Shown here piece after piece: positions 8,744-17,966 of a DNA stretch of 64,000 bases. The DNA comes from Pseudomonas grandcourensis. GTDB lineage: Bacteria > Pseudomonadota > Gammaproteobacteria > Pseudomonadales > Pseudomonadaceae. The stretch lies in the NCBI RefSeq assembly GCF_039909015.1, contig NZ_CP150919.1, positions 1,836,501 through 1,900,500 of the forward strand, in the 5' to 3' direction. The notes beneath the pieces are model-generated. The model did not search any database and was not told where the DNA came from. It was given only the letters and a program-made list of their open reading frames with translations. The stretch's first letter is position 1. Each line of letters starts with the position of its first letter. The position numbers were made by a program, and so were the translations under genes.

Positions 8744-10297
8744 TTAAACCTTGCGAACCCGCAGGCAACGCCACAACGCAGCCACCATCAACACACTCAC
8801 CAGCGCCCAGCCCCAGGCCTGCTGGTTCTGCAAGCCTTCGCGGAACAGCTGTGGTGCAATGCCGGCACCGATGATGAAGGTCAGCAATGCAATCTCGCGG
8901 CGCGGCACGTTCACCGGGCGGCACAGATACACCAGCGCCGGCACGATGAACGCGACACTCGGGAAGCTGCGATAACGTGGATCGAGCACCAGTTCCAGCA
9001 TCATCACGGCTGCCGCGAAACCTGTCGTTGCAACCAGCCAGCCAGCACGGCGCTCAAGCAGGTTGAAAGCCCGTCCGCGCCAACCGCCACGAGGGCTCAG
9101 TGCCAGCGCGGCATGGGTCAGCACCAGCAGATTCAGAGCGGTCAGCAATCCGACCCATAGCCATTCACTGGTAAAGCGCGTGGTCACCCGTGCCAGGTCG
9201 CCCCAGGCGCCAATCGAGCACGCCGCCAGCGCACCGAGCAGGGGTAGCACCAGTGCCGAACGCGTCGTGCGGACCCGGCCACCGAGCAGCAAGGTACCGA
9301 TGAAGATCAAGCCGCCCACCGCCAGCCACTGCGACCAGTACGGTACGTTTGTCACTGGCCCGGCCAGCACGCCCTTGTCCTGGCGATCGGCGTCGAATAG
9401 CCCCCAGTAACCCCCAACCGCACCCTCACTGGCGCGTTTCCAGGGCTGGTCGAAGGCTTCGATCAGGTTGTAATGCCAGCCCTGTTGCTCGGCCATGGCG
9501 ACAAAGCCGCGAATGAATCGGGCTTCGTTGACCCGGCTCGGCAGGGCGGTTTCACGCTGGCGACCTTCGCTTGGCCAGCCGGTTTCGCCGATCAGCACAT
9601 CCTTGGGCGCGAACTTGTTGCCGAACACCTGGCGTACGTCGGCCACGTGTTGCAGGGCGGCGTCGATGTTCGACGGATCATCTTCCCAGTACGGCAGCAA
9701 GTGAATGGTCAGGAAGTCCACGGCGGGGGCGATTTCCGGATGCTTGAGCCAGAACTCCCAAACGTCGGCGTAGGTGACAGGCTGTTTGACCTGGCTCTTG
9801 ACCTTGTTGATCAGCTTCACCAGTTGCGCGCCAGTGACTTCCTTGCGCAGCAGGGTTTCGTTGCCGACGATCACCGCGCTCACCACATCCGGGTTGGCGT
9901 TGGCCGAGGCGATCAGCAGGTCGACTTCTTTCTCGGTGTCCACCGGGTTGCTGTTGACCCAGGCGCCGATCATCAGCTTCAAGCCATGCTTGCGCGCCAG
10001 ATCCGGCAGGGCTTCGAGGCCGGTCATGGAATAGGTGCGGATACATTCGAAGCTTTTGGACAGCAGCGCGAGGTCGGCATCCATACGCTCGGGGCGCAAG
10101 TTGAATGGCACGTCAAACGGCGATTGATCCTTGTCGAACGGGGTGTAGGAGGCGCATTGCAGTTTGTGCGTCGCGCTGGCGACGTCCGGCAGGATCACCG
10201 GTTTGCCGAGGCCGTACCAGAATCCGCCAAGGGCAAACAGCCCGAGCAGGCAAGCGAATAGATAAGCAGCAAAAGGGAAGCGGGAGATCGCGGACAT
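8744..10297 (-). CDS. membrane-bound GH17 beta-glucanase / beta-glucosyltransferase
   Basis: A 517-residue protein with an N-terminal membrane anchor (about 8-30), a periplasmic glycoside hydrolase family 17 domain (about 45-310) and a C-terminal bundle of about six or seven membrane helices (330-515). The likely acid/base is Glu147 in VGNETLL and the likely nucleophile is Glu238 in IGETGWPS, the classic GH17 pair. Pseudomonas GH17 membrane proteins of this build act as non-Leloir beta-1,3-glucan glucosyltransferases, probably shaping cyclic or linear beta-glucans. The start at 10295-10297 (MSAISRFPF) puts the anchor at the N-terminus; the frame extends 14 residues upstream. No glucan synthase gene lies nearby. 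Confidence 0.88.
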   Translation of the reverse strand: MSAISRFPFAAYLFACLLGLFALGGFWYGLGKPVILPDVASATHKLQCASYTPFDKDQSPFDVPFNLRPERMDADLALLSKSFECIRTYSMTGLEALPDLARKHGLKLMIGAWVNSNPVDTEKEVDLLIASANANPDVVSAVIVGNETLLRKEVTGAQLVKLINKVKSQVKQPVTYADVWEFWLKHPEIAPAVDFLTIHLLPYWEDDPSNIDAALQHVADVRQVFGNKFAPKDVLIGETGWPSEGRQRETALPSRVNEARFIRGFVAMAEQQGWHYNLIEAFDQPWKRASEGAVGGYWGLFDADRQDKGVLAGPVTNVPYWSQWLAVGGLIFIGTLLLGGRVRTTRSALVLPLLGALAACSIGAWGDLARVTTRFTSEWLWVGLLTALNLLVLTHAALALSPRGGWRGRAFNLLERRAGWLVATTGFAAAVMMLELVLDPRYRSFPSVAFIVPALVYLCRPVNVPRREIALLTFIIGAGIAPQLFREGLQNQQAWGWALVSVLMVAALWRCLRVRKV

Positions 10298-10627
10298 GGT
10301 CAGGCCGTGTGGGAACAAAGCGGCGCATGTTACCTGCATTTACCGCGTGCTTGGTGGCCTGCATGATTTTGACATGCAAAGTTCGGGCGGATTGGCGGGG
10401 GGTGTTTGTTGCGCTGAGGATTAATGGCTTTCTGATGTCGTTTCTCGATGCCTTGAGGTCGCTGGCAGAGCAGGTCGCCATGAGCGTCAGGTTGATTATC
10501 GCAAGTGTCAGTACTCCGCTGATGTTCGAACGAGTTTGCGGTGGGCGTGATGGGGGCGCTGTGCACCATAACAATACGTTTAAGCGACTCGGCATCCGTC
10601 GAGCGCAGCACTTTCGGGGAAGTAACG
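10298..10627. other. 330-base intergenic region with no recognised gene
   Basis: Lies between the divergent GH17 and betaine-binding-protein genes. It should hold both promoters, but I see no clear operator, hairpin or conserved short ORF. The open frame that runs into the binding-protein gene from 10541 lacks a ribosome site. Confidence 0.5.
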
Positions 10628-11479
10628 ATGAAGATGCGACGACTCTTGGGCGCAGGTGCGGCTTTGGTGCTGGCGATCAGTTCGACCGTGGCGAGCGCGG
10701 CCGGCAAGGACGTGACGATCGGTTATGTCGACGGCTGGTCGGACAGTGTCGCCACGACCAACGTGGCGGCTGAAGTGATCAGGCAGAAACTCGGTTATGA
10801 CGTGAAGCTGCAAGCCGTCGCTACCGGGATCATGTGGCAGGGCGTGGCCACCGGTAAACTCGACGCCATGCTGTCGGCCTGGCTGCCGGTGACCCACGGT
10901 GAGTACTGGACGAAGAACAAGGATCAGGTCGTCGACTACGGCCCGAACTTCAAGGACGCGAAAATCGGCCTGATCGTGCCGGAGTACGTCAAGGCCAAGT
11001 CCATCGAGGACCTCAAGACCGACGACACCTTCAAGAACCGCATTGTCGGCATCGACGCCGGTTCAGGCGTGATGCTCAAGACCGACCAGGCAATCAAGGA
11101 CTACGACCTGACCGGCTATCAACTCAAGGCCAGTTCCGGCGCTGGCATGATCGCCGAGCTGACCCGTGCCGAGAAGAAAAACGAATCCATCGCCGTCACC
11201 GGCTGGGTACCGCACTGGATGTTCGCCAAGTGGAAACTGCGCTTCCTCGAAGACCCGAAAGGCGTGTACGGCGCGGCTGAAACCGTGAACAGCATCGGCA
11301 GCAAGGGCCTGGAGGCCAAGGCGCCGGAAGTGGCCAAGTTCCTGAAGAACTTCCAGTGGGCCTCCAAGGACGAAATCGGTCAGGTCATGCTGGCGATTCA
11401 GGACGGTGCCAAGCCTGAAGCCGCTGCGAAGGATTGGGTCGCCAAACACCCTGAGCGTGTGGCTGACTGGATCAAGTAA
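10628..11479 (+). CDS. OpuAC-type quaternary-amine substrate-binding protein (orphan)
   Basis: A 283-residue periplasmic binding protein for glycine betaine-like compounds. It has a signal peptide (MKMRRLLGAGAALVLAISSTVASA) and then GKDVTIGYVDGWSDSVATTN. The aromatic and polar positions expected of the OpuAC/ProX fold lie in GYVDGWSDS, MLSAWLPVTHGEYW and TGWVPHWMFAKW, and the tryptophans there probably form the cation-binding box. There is no ABC permease or ATPase gene beside it, so it probably feeds a core transporter encoded elsewhere, as known for CaiX, BetX and CbcX with CbcWV. The start at 10628 follows GGGGAAGTAACG. Ligand unknown. Confidence 0.88.
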   Translation: MKMRRLLGAGAALVLAISSTVASAAGKDVTIGYVDGWSDSVATTNVAAEVIRQKLGYDVKLQAVATGIMWQGVATGKLDAMLSAWLPVTHGEYWTKNKDQVVDYGPNFKDAKIGLIVPEYVKAKSIEDLKTDDTFKNRIVGIDAGSGVMLKTDQAIKDYDLTGYQLKASSGAGMIAELTRAEKKNESIAVTGWVPHWMFAKWKLRFLEDPKGVYGAAETVNSIGSKGLEAKAPEVAKFLKNFQWASKDEIGQVMLAIQDGAKPEAAAKDWVAKHPERVADWIK

Positions 11480-11498
11480 CAATCGCCTCGCTTTAACC

Positions 11499-11587
11499 TG
11501 TGGGAGCGGGCTTGCTCGCGAAGCGTTCTGTCAGTTGACTGAGTTGTCGACTGATTAGACGCCTTCGCGAGCAAGCCCGCTCCCACA
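11499..11587. repeat. REPIN
   Basis: Inverted REPs TGTGGGAGCGGGCTTGCTCGCG (11500) and CGCGAGCAAGCCCGCTCCCACA (to 11587) flank a spacer that contains GTTGACTGAGTTGTCGACTG. Located between the binding-protein gene and yjcH. Confidence 0.9.
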
Positions 11588-11718
11588 TTTATTTTGTACG
11601 TGCTGGAAATTGGCGAATCTGTCATGGGGTTCTAAGACTAAGGTCGTCTGGAACCTGCCCCGCAGCCGCATAGAGTGGATACCGTTCCAACTAAATCTGT
11701 GCTGCGAGGATAAAAACA

Positions 11719-12030
11719 ATGAACGACAGCATTTACCTCTCGATTCAAAACAGCCCGCGCTTCAAGGAGCTGGTTAGCAAGAGGGAACGATTCGCCTGGA
11801 TTCTTTCAGCGATCATGCTAGGGCTTTACTCCGGATTCATCCTTTTGATTGCTTACGGGCCGCATGTACTGGGGGCGAAAATCAGCCCTGAATCATCGAT
11901 AACCTGGGGCATTCCGATCGGTGTCGGTCTGATTCTCTCGGCCTTCATCCTGACCGGTATCTACGTACGACGCGCCAACGGCGAGTTCGACGACCTGAAC
12001 AATGCGATTCTCAAGGAGGCTCAGCAATGA
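11719..12030 (+). CDS. yjcH: DUF485 inner-membrane protein YjcH
   Basis: A 103-residue protein with two membrane helices (about 25-48 and 60-85) and a cytosolic N-terminus ([22 protein letters not shown]). DUF485 proteins are nearly always encoded just before the acetate symporter ActP, and this one overlaps actP by 4 bases (ATGA). Its biochemical role is not established; it is probably an accessory of the symporter. A good ribosome site GAGGAT lies at 11706-11711. Confidence 0.93.
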   Translation: MNDSIYLSIQNSPRFKELVSKRERFAWILSAIMLGLYSGFILLIAYGPHVLGAKISPESSITWGIPIGVGLILSAFILTGIYVRRANGEFDDLNNAILKEAQQ

Positions 12031-13685
12031 TCCGGCGTCTAATGGCTCTGTTGAGCATCGCAGCGTTCGCACCTGGCGCTTGGGCCGCTGATGCCCTGAC
12101 CGGCGCTGTGCAGAAACAACCCCTTAACGTGTCGGCGATCTTGATGTTTGTCGCCTTCGTCGGTGCCACCCTGTGCATCACCTACTGGGCTTCCAAGCGT
12201 AATAATTCGGCAGCCGACTACTACGCAGCCGGCGGCAAGATCACCGGTTTCCAGAACGGTCTGGCGATTGCCGGTGACTACATGTCGGCTGCGTCCTTCC
12301 TGGGTATTTCCGCGCTGGTGTTCACCTCCGGCTACGACGGCCTGATCTACTCGATCGGCTTCCTGGTGGGCTGGCCGATCATTCTGTTCCTGATCGCTGA
12401 GCGCCTGCGTAACCTGGGTAAATACACCTTTGCCGACGTGGCGTCCTATCGCCTTGGGCAAACCCAGATCCGCTCGCTGTCCGCCTGCGGTTCGCTGGTG
12501 GTGGTGGCGTTCTACCTGATTGCGCAAATGGTCGGTGCCGGCAAGCTGATCCAGTTGCTGTTCGGTCTCGATTACCACGTTGCGGTGATCCTGGTCGGTA
12601 TCCTGATGTGCATGTACGTGTTGTTCGGCGGCATGCTGGCGACCACCTGGGTGCAGATCATCAAGGCTGTGCTGCTGTTGTCCGGCGCCTCCTTCATGGC
12701 ACTGATGGTGATGAAGCACGTCAATTTCGACTTCAACATGCTGTTCTCCGAGGCGATCAAGGTTCACCCGAAAGCTGAAGCGATCATGAGCCCGGGCGGC
12801 CTGGTGAAAGATCCGGTCTCGGCGTTCTCCCTCGGTCTGGCGCTGATGTTCGGTACCGCTGGCCTGCCACACATCCTGATGCGCTTCTTCACCGTGAGTG
12901 ACGCAAAAGAAGCCCGCAAGAGCGTGCTGTACGCAACCGGCTTCATTGGTTACTTCTACATCCTGACCTTCATCATCGGCTTCGGCGCGATCCTGCTGGT
13001 CAGCACCAACCCGGCCTTCAAAGATGCGGCTGGCGCCTTGCTGGGCGGTAACAACATGGCGGCGGTGCACCTGGCCAACGCGGTGGGCGGCAGTATCTTC
13101 CTGGGCTTCATCTCGGCGGTGGCGTTCGCGACCATTCTGGCAGTGGTTGCCGGTCTGACCCTGGCCGGTGCTTCGGCGGTGTCCCACGACCTGTACGCCA
13201 GCGTGATCAAGAAGGGCAAGGCCAACGAGAAGGACGAGATTCGCGTCTCGAAAATCACCACCATCGCCTTGGCGGTGCTGGCAATTGGTCTGGGTATCCT
13301 GTTCGAGAGCCAGAACATTGCGTTCATGGTGGGCCTGGCGTTCTCCATCGCGGCGAGCTGCAACTTCCCGGTCCTGCTGCTTTCCATGTATTGGAAAAAG
13401 CTGACCACACGCGGTGCGATGATCGGTGGCTGGATGGGCCTGATCAGTGCTGTGGGCCTGATGGTGCTTGGCCCGACCATCTGGGTGCAGATCCTGCATC
13501 ACGAGAAGGCCATCTTCCCGTATGAGTACCCGGCGCTGTTCTCGATGATGATTGCCTTTGTCGGGATCTGGTTCTTCTCGGTTACCGATAAGTCGACGGC
13601 TGCTGATAACGAGCGCGCGTTGTTCTTCCCGCAGTTTGTTCGTTCGCAGACTGGCCTGGGTGCAAGTGGTGCTGTTTCGCACTAA
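12027..13685 (+). CDS. actP: cation/acetate symporter
   Basis: A 552-residue sodium:solute symporter that takes up acetate and glycolate-type monocarboxylates. A signal-like N-terminus ([20 protein letters not shown]) is followed by about 13 membrane helices. The SSS signature is seen in [20 protein letters not shown] and [19 protein letters not shown] (about 55-95), and [15 protein letters not shown] near residue 280 is characteristic of ActP. Translation is coupled to yjcH by ATGA. A strong terminator follows. Confidence 0.95.
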   Translation: MIRRLMALLSIAAFAPGAWAADALTGAVQKQPLNVSAILMFVAFVGATLCITYWASKRNNSAADYYAAGGKITGFQNGLAIAGDYMSAASFLGISALVFTSGYDGLIYSIGFLVGWPIILFLIAERLRNLGKYTFADVASYRLGQTQIRSLSACGSLVVVAFYLIAQMVGAGKLIQLLFGLDYHVAVILVGILMCMYVLFGGMLATTWVQIIKAVLLLSGASFMALMVMKHVNFDFNMLFSEAIKVHPKAEAIMSPGGLVKDPVSAFSLGLALMFGTAGLPHILMRFFTVSDAKEARKSVLYATGFIGYFYILTFIIGFGAILLVSTNPAFKDAAGALLGGNNMAAVHLANAVGGSIFLGFISAVAFATILAVVAGLTLAGASAVSHDLYASVIKKGKANEKDEIRVSKITTIALAVLAIGLGILFESQNIAFMVGLAFSIAASCNFPVLLLSMYWKKLTTRGAMIGGWMGLISAVGLMVLGPTIWVQILHHEKAIFPYEYPALFSMMIAFVGIWFFSVTDKSTAADNERALFFPQFVRSQTGLGASGAVSH

Positions 13686-13722
13686 GCGTTTGGGTTTGAC
13701 TGTTTAAGTTGTGTTGAATGGA

Positions 13723-13757
13723 AATGCCCTGGTCGAGAGATCGGGGCATTTTTTTAT
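13723..13757 (+). terminator. Rho-independent terminator after actP
   Basis: ATGCCC pairs with GGGCAT around a loop that can itself pair partly (GGTCGAGAGATC), followed directly by a run of T residues (TTTTTTTATT). Confidence 0.85.
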
Positions 13758-13867
13758 TGGGCGGTAATCGACCTGAATTTCGTGGGTGTGCCGATTTACT
13801 GTAGGAACTAGCCAGCTCGCGAAGGCGGCCTGACAGCCGACCTGTCTTTTGTTGACTGTGTACATAT

Positions 13868-13910
13868 CCATTCCTGCGGTAACGACGACTTATGGTTCCG
13901 CTCTTACAGC
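13868..13910 (+). repeat. long intergenic repeat, left arm, left of IS
   Basis: From about 13879, GGTAACGACGACTTATGGTT and CCGCTCTTACAGC match, in inverted orientation and with only about two differences, the sequence at 16171-16203. This arm is interrupted at 13910 by the IS4 element and resumes at 15336. Confidence 0.75.
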
Positions 13911-15335
13911 CAGCCCTTTCAAGGTCTTCGTTTAAACTCCCCCCAAAACTCCAGTCAGGGTGACGAAAACGATGTGGGCAGAAGTTCTAGCGCGGTTTGA
14001 AAAAAAGACACCGGCCAGTGTCATGACTAAATTGATACTGGAGCAGGCTGTTCCTGCCGAATGGGTTGATCAGGTGTTTGAAGAACACCGTCAACGCCAA
14101 TACCCGCGTGAGCTTTTGTTTTCGACCATCGTTGAGCTGATGTCCCTTGTTTCATTAGGTTTGCGCCCTTCTTTGCATGCCGCTGCCCGGCAAATGGAGG
14201 GGCTACCGGTTACCTTGGCGGCGCTCTATGACAAGGTCAGCCGCACAGAGCCCGCGTTGCTGCGGGCGTTGGTTACAGGAAGCGCCGAGCGCTTGGCTCC
14301 GACGATAAAAGAGTTGGGCTGTTCAGCCATTTTGCCCGGCTGGCAGCTGCGCATCGTTGACGGCAATCACCTGCCATCTACCGAAAAACGCTTGGGGGCC
14401 TTGCGGCGTGAACGAGGTGCGGCGCGACCAGGGTTTTCAGTAGTGGTCTACGACCCGGACCGGGATCAGATTGTCGACTTGCAGCCATGCGAGGATGCCT
14501 ACGCGAGTGAGCGCGTCAGCGTGCTGCCGTTGTTGGCCTGCGCCACTAAGGGCCAGCTGTGGATGGCTGATCGGTTGTACTGCACGCTGCCCGTCATGCA
14601 AGCCTGCGAGGAAGCGGGCGCTTCTTTCATTATTCGCCAGCAAAGCAAGCATCCACGGTTGATTGAGGAAGGCGGCTGGCAAGAATCTGTGGCCATCGAA
14701 TCCGGAACGGTGCGCGAGCAAATCATCGAACTCAAAGGTGGTCACCGCTGGCGCCGAGTTGAACTGAACCTACAGGCACCTACTGACTCAGGCGACACTG
14801 TGATGTGGTTCTGGAGCAACTTGCCAGACACCGTCAGCGCCGGGCAGATCGCCGAGTTATACCGTCGTCGCTGGAGTATCGAAGGGATGTTCCAGCGCCT
14901 GGAATCGGTGCTGGACAGTGAAATCGAAAGCCTTGGCGCTCCGCGGGCGGCGTTGCTGGGTTTTGCTTCAGCGATCTTGGCCTACAACGTCCTGGCAGTG
15001 CTCAAACGCAGCGTGGAGCAGGCTCATCGCGAGACATTGCCCGAAGGCTGGGAAGCTTCGATCTTCCATCTGGCCGTGCAAGTACGCAGCGGTTATGAGG
15101 GCATGCAGATCGCGTTGCCCTCGGACTATCTATCACTCCAAACGACCTCGGAAACGCTGGCGGAGCGTCTGTTGGCGCTGGCCAGGAACATCAAGCCCAA
15201 ACAGGTCGCCAAAAGCATACGTGGTCCCAAAATCGCCAAACCCAAGGAGTGGCTGGACGGCAAAGCTGCGCATGCTCATGTGTCGACTGACCGGGTGCTC
15301 AAAGCCCATAAAGCGAAAACACCTTGAAAGGGCTG
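13911..15335 (+). mobile_element. IS4-family insertion sequence, apparently intact
   Basis: Bounded by perfect 15-base terminal inverted repeats CAGCCCTTTCAAGGT (13911-13925) and ACCTTGAAAGGGCTG (15321-15335). The flanks are an imperfect 11-base direct repeat, GCTCTTACAGC (13900-13910) and GCCCTTACGGC (15336-15346), 9 of 11 identical. That fits an IS4-type target duplication that has since diverged by two transitions. The single transposase gene fills the element, and its last codons run into the right inverted repeat. Confidence 0.88.
13960..15327 (+). CDS. IS4-family DDE transposase
   Basis: A 455-residue cut-and-paste transposase. The likely catalytic triad is Asp134 (RIVDGNHLPS), Asp204 (WMADRLYC) and Glu308 in the IS4 signature YRRRWSIEGMFQRLE (Y-2-R-3-E-6-E/K). 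The frame opens with GTG at 13960, and an ATG four codons later at 13972 is an alternative start. There are no stops or frameshifts, so the element may be active. The basic C-terminal tail (KAHKAKTP) is encoded over the right inverted repeat. Confidence 0.92.
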   Translation: MTKTMWAEVLARFEKKTPASVMTKLILEQAVPAEWVDQVFEEHRQRQYPRELLFSTIVELMSLVSLGLRPSLHAAARQMEGLPVTLAALYDKVSRTEPALLRALVTGSAERLAPTIKELGCSAILPGWQLRIVDGNHLPSTEKRLGALRRERGAARPGFSVVVYDPDRDQIVDLQPCEDAYASERVSVLPLLACATKGQLWMADRLYCTLPVMQACEEAGASFIIRQQSKHPRLIEEGGWQESVAIESGTVREQIIELKGGHRWRRVELNLQAPTDSGDTVMWFWSNLPDTVSAGQIAELYRRRWSIEGMFQRLESVLDSEIESLGAPRAALLGFASAILAYNVLAVLKRSVEQAHRETLPEGWEASIFHLAVQVRSGYEGMQIALPSDYLSLQTTSETLAERLLALARNIKPKQVAKSIRGPKIAKPKEWLDGKAAHAHVSTDRVLKAHKAKTP

Positions 15336-15480
15336 GCCCTTACGGCGAGTCCCTTTGGCAAACGCCCCAAAGGAACCAAAGGTCTCGCCCCTTGCGTCCG
15401 GCCCCTCGCTAAGGCTCGGCGTTCCTTCGCTCCGGTATTCATCCGGGGGCATTGCCCTCCGGTCGGCTTCGCTTCGACCT
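15336..15480 (+). repeat. long intergenic repeat, left arm, continuation after IS
   Basis: Non-coding repeat with modules CGGCGAGTCCCTTTGGC, AACCAAAGGTCTCGCCCC and CTCGCTAAGGCTCGGCGTTC. It aligns, with divergence, to the reverse complement of about 16080-16175 (AGTAACCAAACGCTCTTGCC, CTCGCTGTGGCTCGGCATGC). The open frames that cross it are not gene-like. Confidence 0.65.
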
Positions 15481-15655
15481 ACATGCAATGAGTTCGACTG
15501 CGTCGAACGGCGCTGCGCGCCCATCCCCGGATGAACACCGGAACGAGGCCTCCCGAGGGGGCGGGTGAGTCAAGATCAAGAGCTGCAGGCGAGCTAACGC
15601 TCGGCCTGATGAGTGGTGAGAAGCGTGGGTGTGCGCCGATCTGCGTTTGCTCTTC
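15481..15655. other. GC-rich non-coding stretch between repeats
   Basis: Continues the compositional style of the long repeat (GTTCGACTGCGTCGAACGG is a short hairpin; CCCCGGATGAACACCGGAACGAGG). I see no gene or ribosome site. Confidence 0.45.
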
Positions 15656-15884
15656 TATGGGAGCGAGCTTGCTCGCGAATGCGGCCTGACAGCCGACCAA
15701 TTTCTCTCAGATGTCCCCGGCCCAACTGTGGGAGCTGGCTTGCCTGCGATGGCGATCTGTCAGCCAACATCAATATTGGATGTACCGGCCTCTTCGCGGG
15801 CAAGCCCGCTCCCACAGGTTTGATGTCGTATAAAAAAATTGTGTTCGACGCAAATACTGTGGGAGCGAACCTGCTCGTGAAGTT
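15656..15884. repeat. cluster of four REP sequences
   Basis: Four REPs in about 230 bases: ATGGGAGCGAGCTTGCTCGCG (15657), TGTGGGAGCTGGCTTGCCTGCG (about 15727), CGCGGGCAAGCCCGCTCCCACA (ending about 15818) and TGTGGGAGCGAACCTGCTCGTG (about 15859). The second and third form a REPIN; the first and last are single and more diverged. Confidence 0.85.
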
Positions 15885-16079
15885 GGTCTGCCGGCTAACC
15901 GAAACTTTGCAGAGCATCACGTCAGCAAACAGGCCGGCCGGTAGGCCGCCTCGGGCGCTGTTGCGGTACACGCCCCCCCGAGAGGCCGAGAGGAGGTTCT
16001 GCGCAGTGGGCAACCCGGCATGGATGCCGGGTTAGCCGCCCCCGGCCATGGATGGCCGATGGCGGCGGGCCCACGGAGC
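15885..16079. other. non-coding repeat-like region
   Basis: Contains short hairpin-forming palindromes (CCGGCCGGTAGGCCGCC; CAACCCGGCATGGATGCCGGGTTAG; CGGCCATGGATGGCCGATGG). Open frames exist on both strands, but none has gene-like features. Confidence 0.45.
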
Positions 16080-16203
16080 AGGACCGGAACGAGGGCATGC
16101 CGAGCCACAGCGAGGCACCGAACGAAAGGGGCAAGAGCGTTTGGTTACTTTGCGCTTTTCAAAGTAACCCGCTGTAAGAGCGGAACCATAAGCCGCCGTT
16201 ACC
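16080..16203 (-). repeat. long intergenic repeat, right arm (inverted copy)
   Basis: Inverted counterpart of the left arm. The end GCTGTAAGAGCGGAACCATA followed by AGCCGCCGTTACC (16171-16203) mirrors 13879-13911. GGTTACTTTGCGCTTTTCAAAGTAACC (16143-16169) is itself a long hairpin with 9 to 10 paired bases per arm. Confidence 0.7.
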
Positions 16204-16243
16204 TAAACAACGAATATGCCCGCGATCAAAAAACGAGGCACAA

Positions 16244-16275
16244 ACAAAAACGGCCCCTATATAAATAGAGGCCGT
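16244..16275 (-). terminator. Rho-independent terminator of gltA
   Basis: Read on the minus strand: ACGGCCTCTATTTATATAGGGGCCGT followed by TTTTTG. The outer stem ACGGCC/GGCCGT and an inner AT-rich stem give a strong hairpin 37 bases beyond the gltA stop. Confidence 0.85.
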
Positions 16276-16312
16276 CTCCGGTACATCTCAACACGCTACA
16301 GCAAGAAAAATC

Positions 16313-17602
16313 TTACTTGCGGTCTTCCAGCTTGGTGATATCACGCGACTCGTAGCCGGTGTACAACTGGCGCGGACGGCCGATCTTGTACGGGCTGGAG
16401 AGCATTTCCTTCCAGTGGGAGATCCAGCCGACGGTCCGCGCCAGGGCGAAGATCACGGTGAACATGCTGGTTGGAATGCCGATCGCCTTGAGGATGATCC
16501 CCGAGTAGAAGTCGACGTTCGGGTACAGCGAGCGCTCGATGAAGTACGGGTCGGTCAGGGCGATCTCTTCCAGGCGCATGGCCAGTTCGAGTTGCGGATC
16601 GTTCTGGATGCCCAGTTCCTTCAACACTTCGTCGCAGGTCTGCTTCATTACCGTGGCGCGCGGGTCGCGGTTTTTGTAAACGCGGTGACCGAAGCCCATC
16701 AGTTTGAACGGATCGTTCTTGTCCTTGGCCTTGGCGATGAACTTGTCGATGTTCGAAACATCGCCGATTTCATCGAGCATGGTCAGTACGGCTTCGTTGG
16801 CACCGCCGTGGGCAGGGCCCCACAGTGCAGCGATACCGGCGGCGATACAGGCGAACGGGTTGGCGCCCGAAGAGCCGGCCAGGCGTACGGTGGAGGTCGA
16901 AGCGTTCTGCTCGTGGTCGGCGTGGAGGATGAAGATCCGGTCCATGGCCTTGGCGAGCACCGGGCTGATCGGTTTGATCTCGCACGGGGTGTTGAACATC
17001 ATGTGCAGGAAGTTTTCCGCGTACGACAGGTCGTTGCGCGGGTACATCATGGGTTGGCCCATGGAGTACTTGTAAACCATCGCTGCCAGGGTCGGCATCT
17101 TGGCAACCAGGCGGATCGCGGAGATTTCGCGATGCTGCGGGTTATTGATGTCCAGGGAGTCGTGGTAGAACGCCGAGAGGGCGCCGACTACGCCGCACAT
17201 GACGGCCATCGGGTGGGCGTCGCGACGGAAGCCGTTGAAGAAGGTCTTCAGCTGCTCGTGAACCATGGTGTGGTTCTTCACGGTGCTGACGAACTGGGCC
17301 TTCTGTTCTGCGGTCGGCAGTTCGCCGTTGAGCAGCAGATAGCAGGTTTCCAGATAGTCCGACTTTTCAGCCAGCTGTTCGATCGGGTAGCCGCGGTGCA
17401 GCAGAATGCCGTTGTCGCCGTCGATATAGGTGATCTTCGACTCGCACGAAGCGGTCGACATGAAGCCTGGGTCAAAGGTGAAACGGCCCGTGGCCGTCAG
17501 GCCCCGAACATCGATAACATCGGGACCAACGGTGCCGGTTAAAATGGGCAGCTCGACGGGGGCTGCGCCCTCGATGATCAACTGCGCTTTTTTGTCAGCC
17601 AT
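16313..17602 (-). CDS. gltA: citrate synthase (type II)
   Basis: Condenses acetyl-CoA and oxaloacetate to citrate, the entry step of the TCA cycle. The protein is 429 residues, typical of the hexameric NADH-sensitive Gram-negative enzymes. Active-site stretches are [34 protein letters not shown] and YPNVDFYSG; the two histidines and the aspartate of the catalytic triad lie in the second to fourth of these. The start at 17600-17602 has GGAGG immediately upstream on the minus strand. It is divergent from sdhCDAB, as in other pseudomonads. Confidence 0.98.
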   Translation of the reverse strand: MADKKAQLIIEGAAPVELPILTGTVGPDVIDVRGLTATGRFTFDPGFMSTASCESKITYIDGDNGILLHRGYPIEQLAEKSDYLETCYLLLNGELPTAEQKAQFVSTVKNHTMVHEQLKTFFNGFRRDAHPMAVMCGVVGALSAFYHDSLDINNPQHREISAIRLVAKMPTLAAMVYKYSMGQPMMYPRNDLSYAENFLHMMFNTPCEIKPISPVLAKAMDRIFILHADHEQNASTSTVRLAGSSGANPFACIAAGIAALWGPAHGGANEAVLTMLDEIGDVSNIDKFIAKAKDKNDPFKLMGFGHRVYKNRDPRATVMKQTCDEVLKELGIQNDPQLELAMRLEEIALTDPYFIERSLYPNVDFYSGIILKAIGIPTSMFTVIFALARTVGWISHWKEMLSSPYKIGRPRQLYTGYESRDITKLEDRK

Positions 17603-17966
17603 GTGGCCTCCTATTTATGCTTGAAATCATCAGACAGACCCCCCACGCAGGGCCCGCACCACTATAGTGAGATAAATTCGAATGTCAATTTGCCTAAAGT
17701 CTTGCTCCAGAAGGCTTTAACCGGACTTTTTTCTCGAAATTGGCTGCCATTTACGCCTTTTATGTCAGTTGCGCAATCAGCTGTTTGGGTTAGGTGTTTG
17801 CGTTGTCATTAGTAGCCTAACTGTCTATACTCGGCCACCGACCGCCAAGGGCTTTTGGGCTTGCTTTCATTGGGGGTCGCATCCCTGGGTGGTGGTTACC
17901 TGACCAGTGCACTCCCCAACAACTTTGCCCTGATTGTTAGGGGCTCTTCAGTGTGAAAAAAAAGCC
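17603..17966. promoter_or_regulatory. gltA-sdhC divergent promoter region
   Basis: About 360 bases carrying the control of both TCA units. It contains AT-rich stretches (ACTATAGTGAGATAAATTCGA near 17660-17680; TTAGTAGCCTAACTGTCTATACT near 17810-17831, with TATACT as a possible -10 for sdh). I could not assign a specific regulator site. Confidence 0.5.

Noticed and set aside
12039..13682. 547-codon open frame antisense to actP
   Set aside because: His/Gln/Arg-rich translation typical of the complement of a membrane-protein gene; actP on the other strand is certain.
15656..15884. Repeated palindromes suggestive of a CRISPR array
   Set aside because: Repeats alternate in orientation, are spaced irregularly and match REPs; no cas genes are present.
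15594..16035. Overlapping open frames in the repeat island
   Set aside because: They cross REP palindromes (giving VGAGLPAK-type peptides) and lack ribosome sites; the DNA is repeat, not gene.
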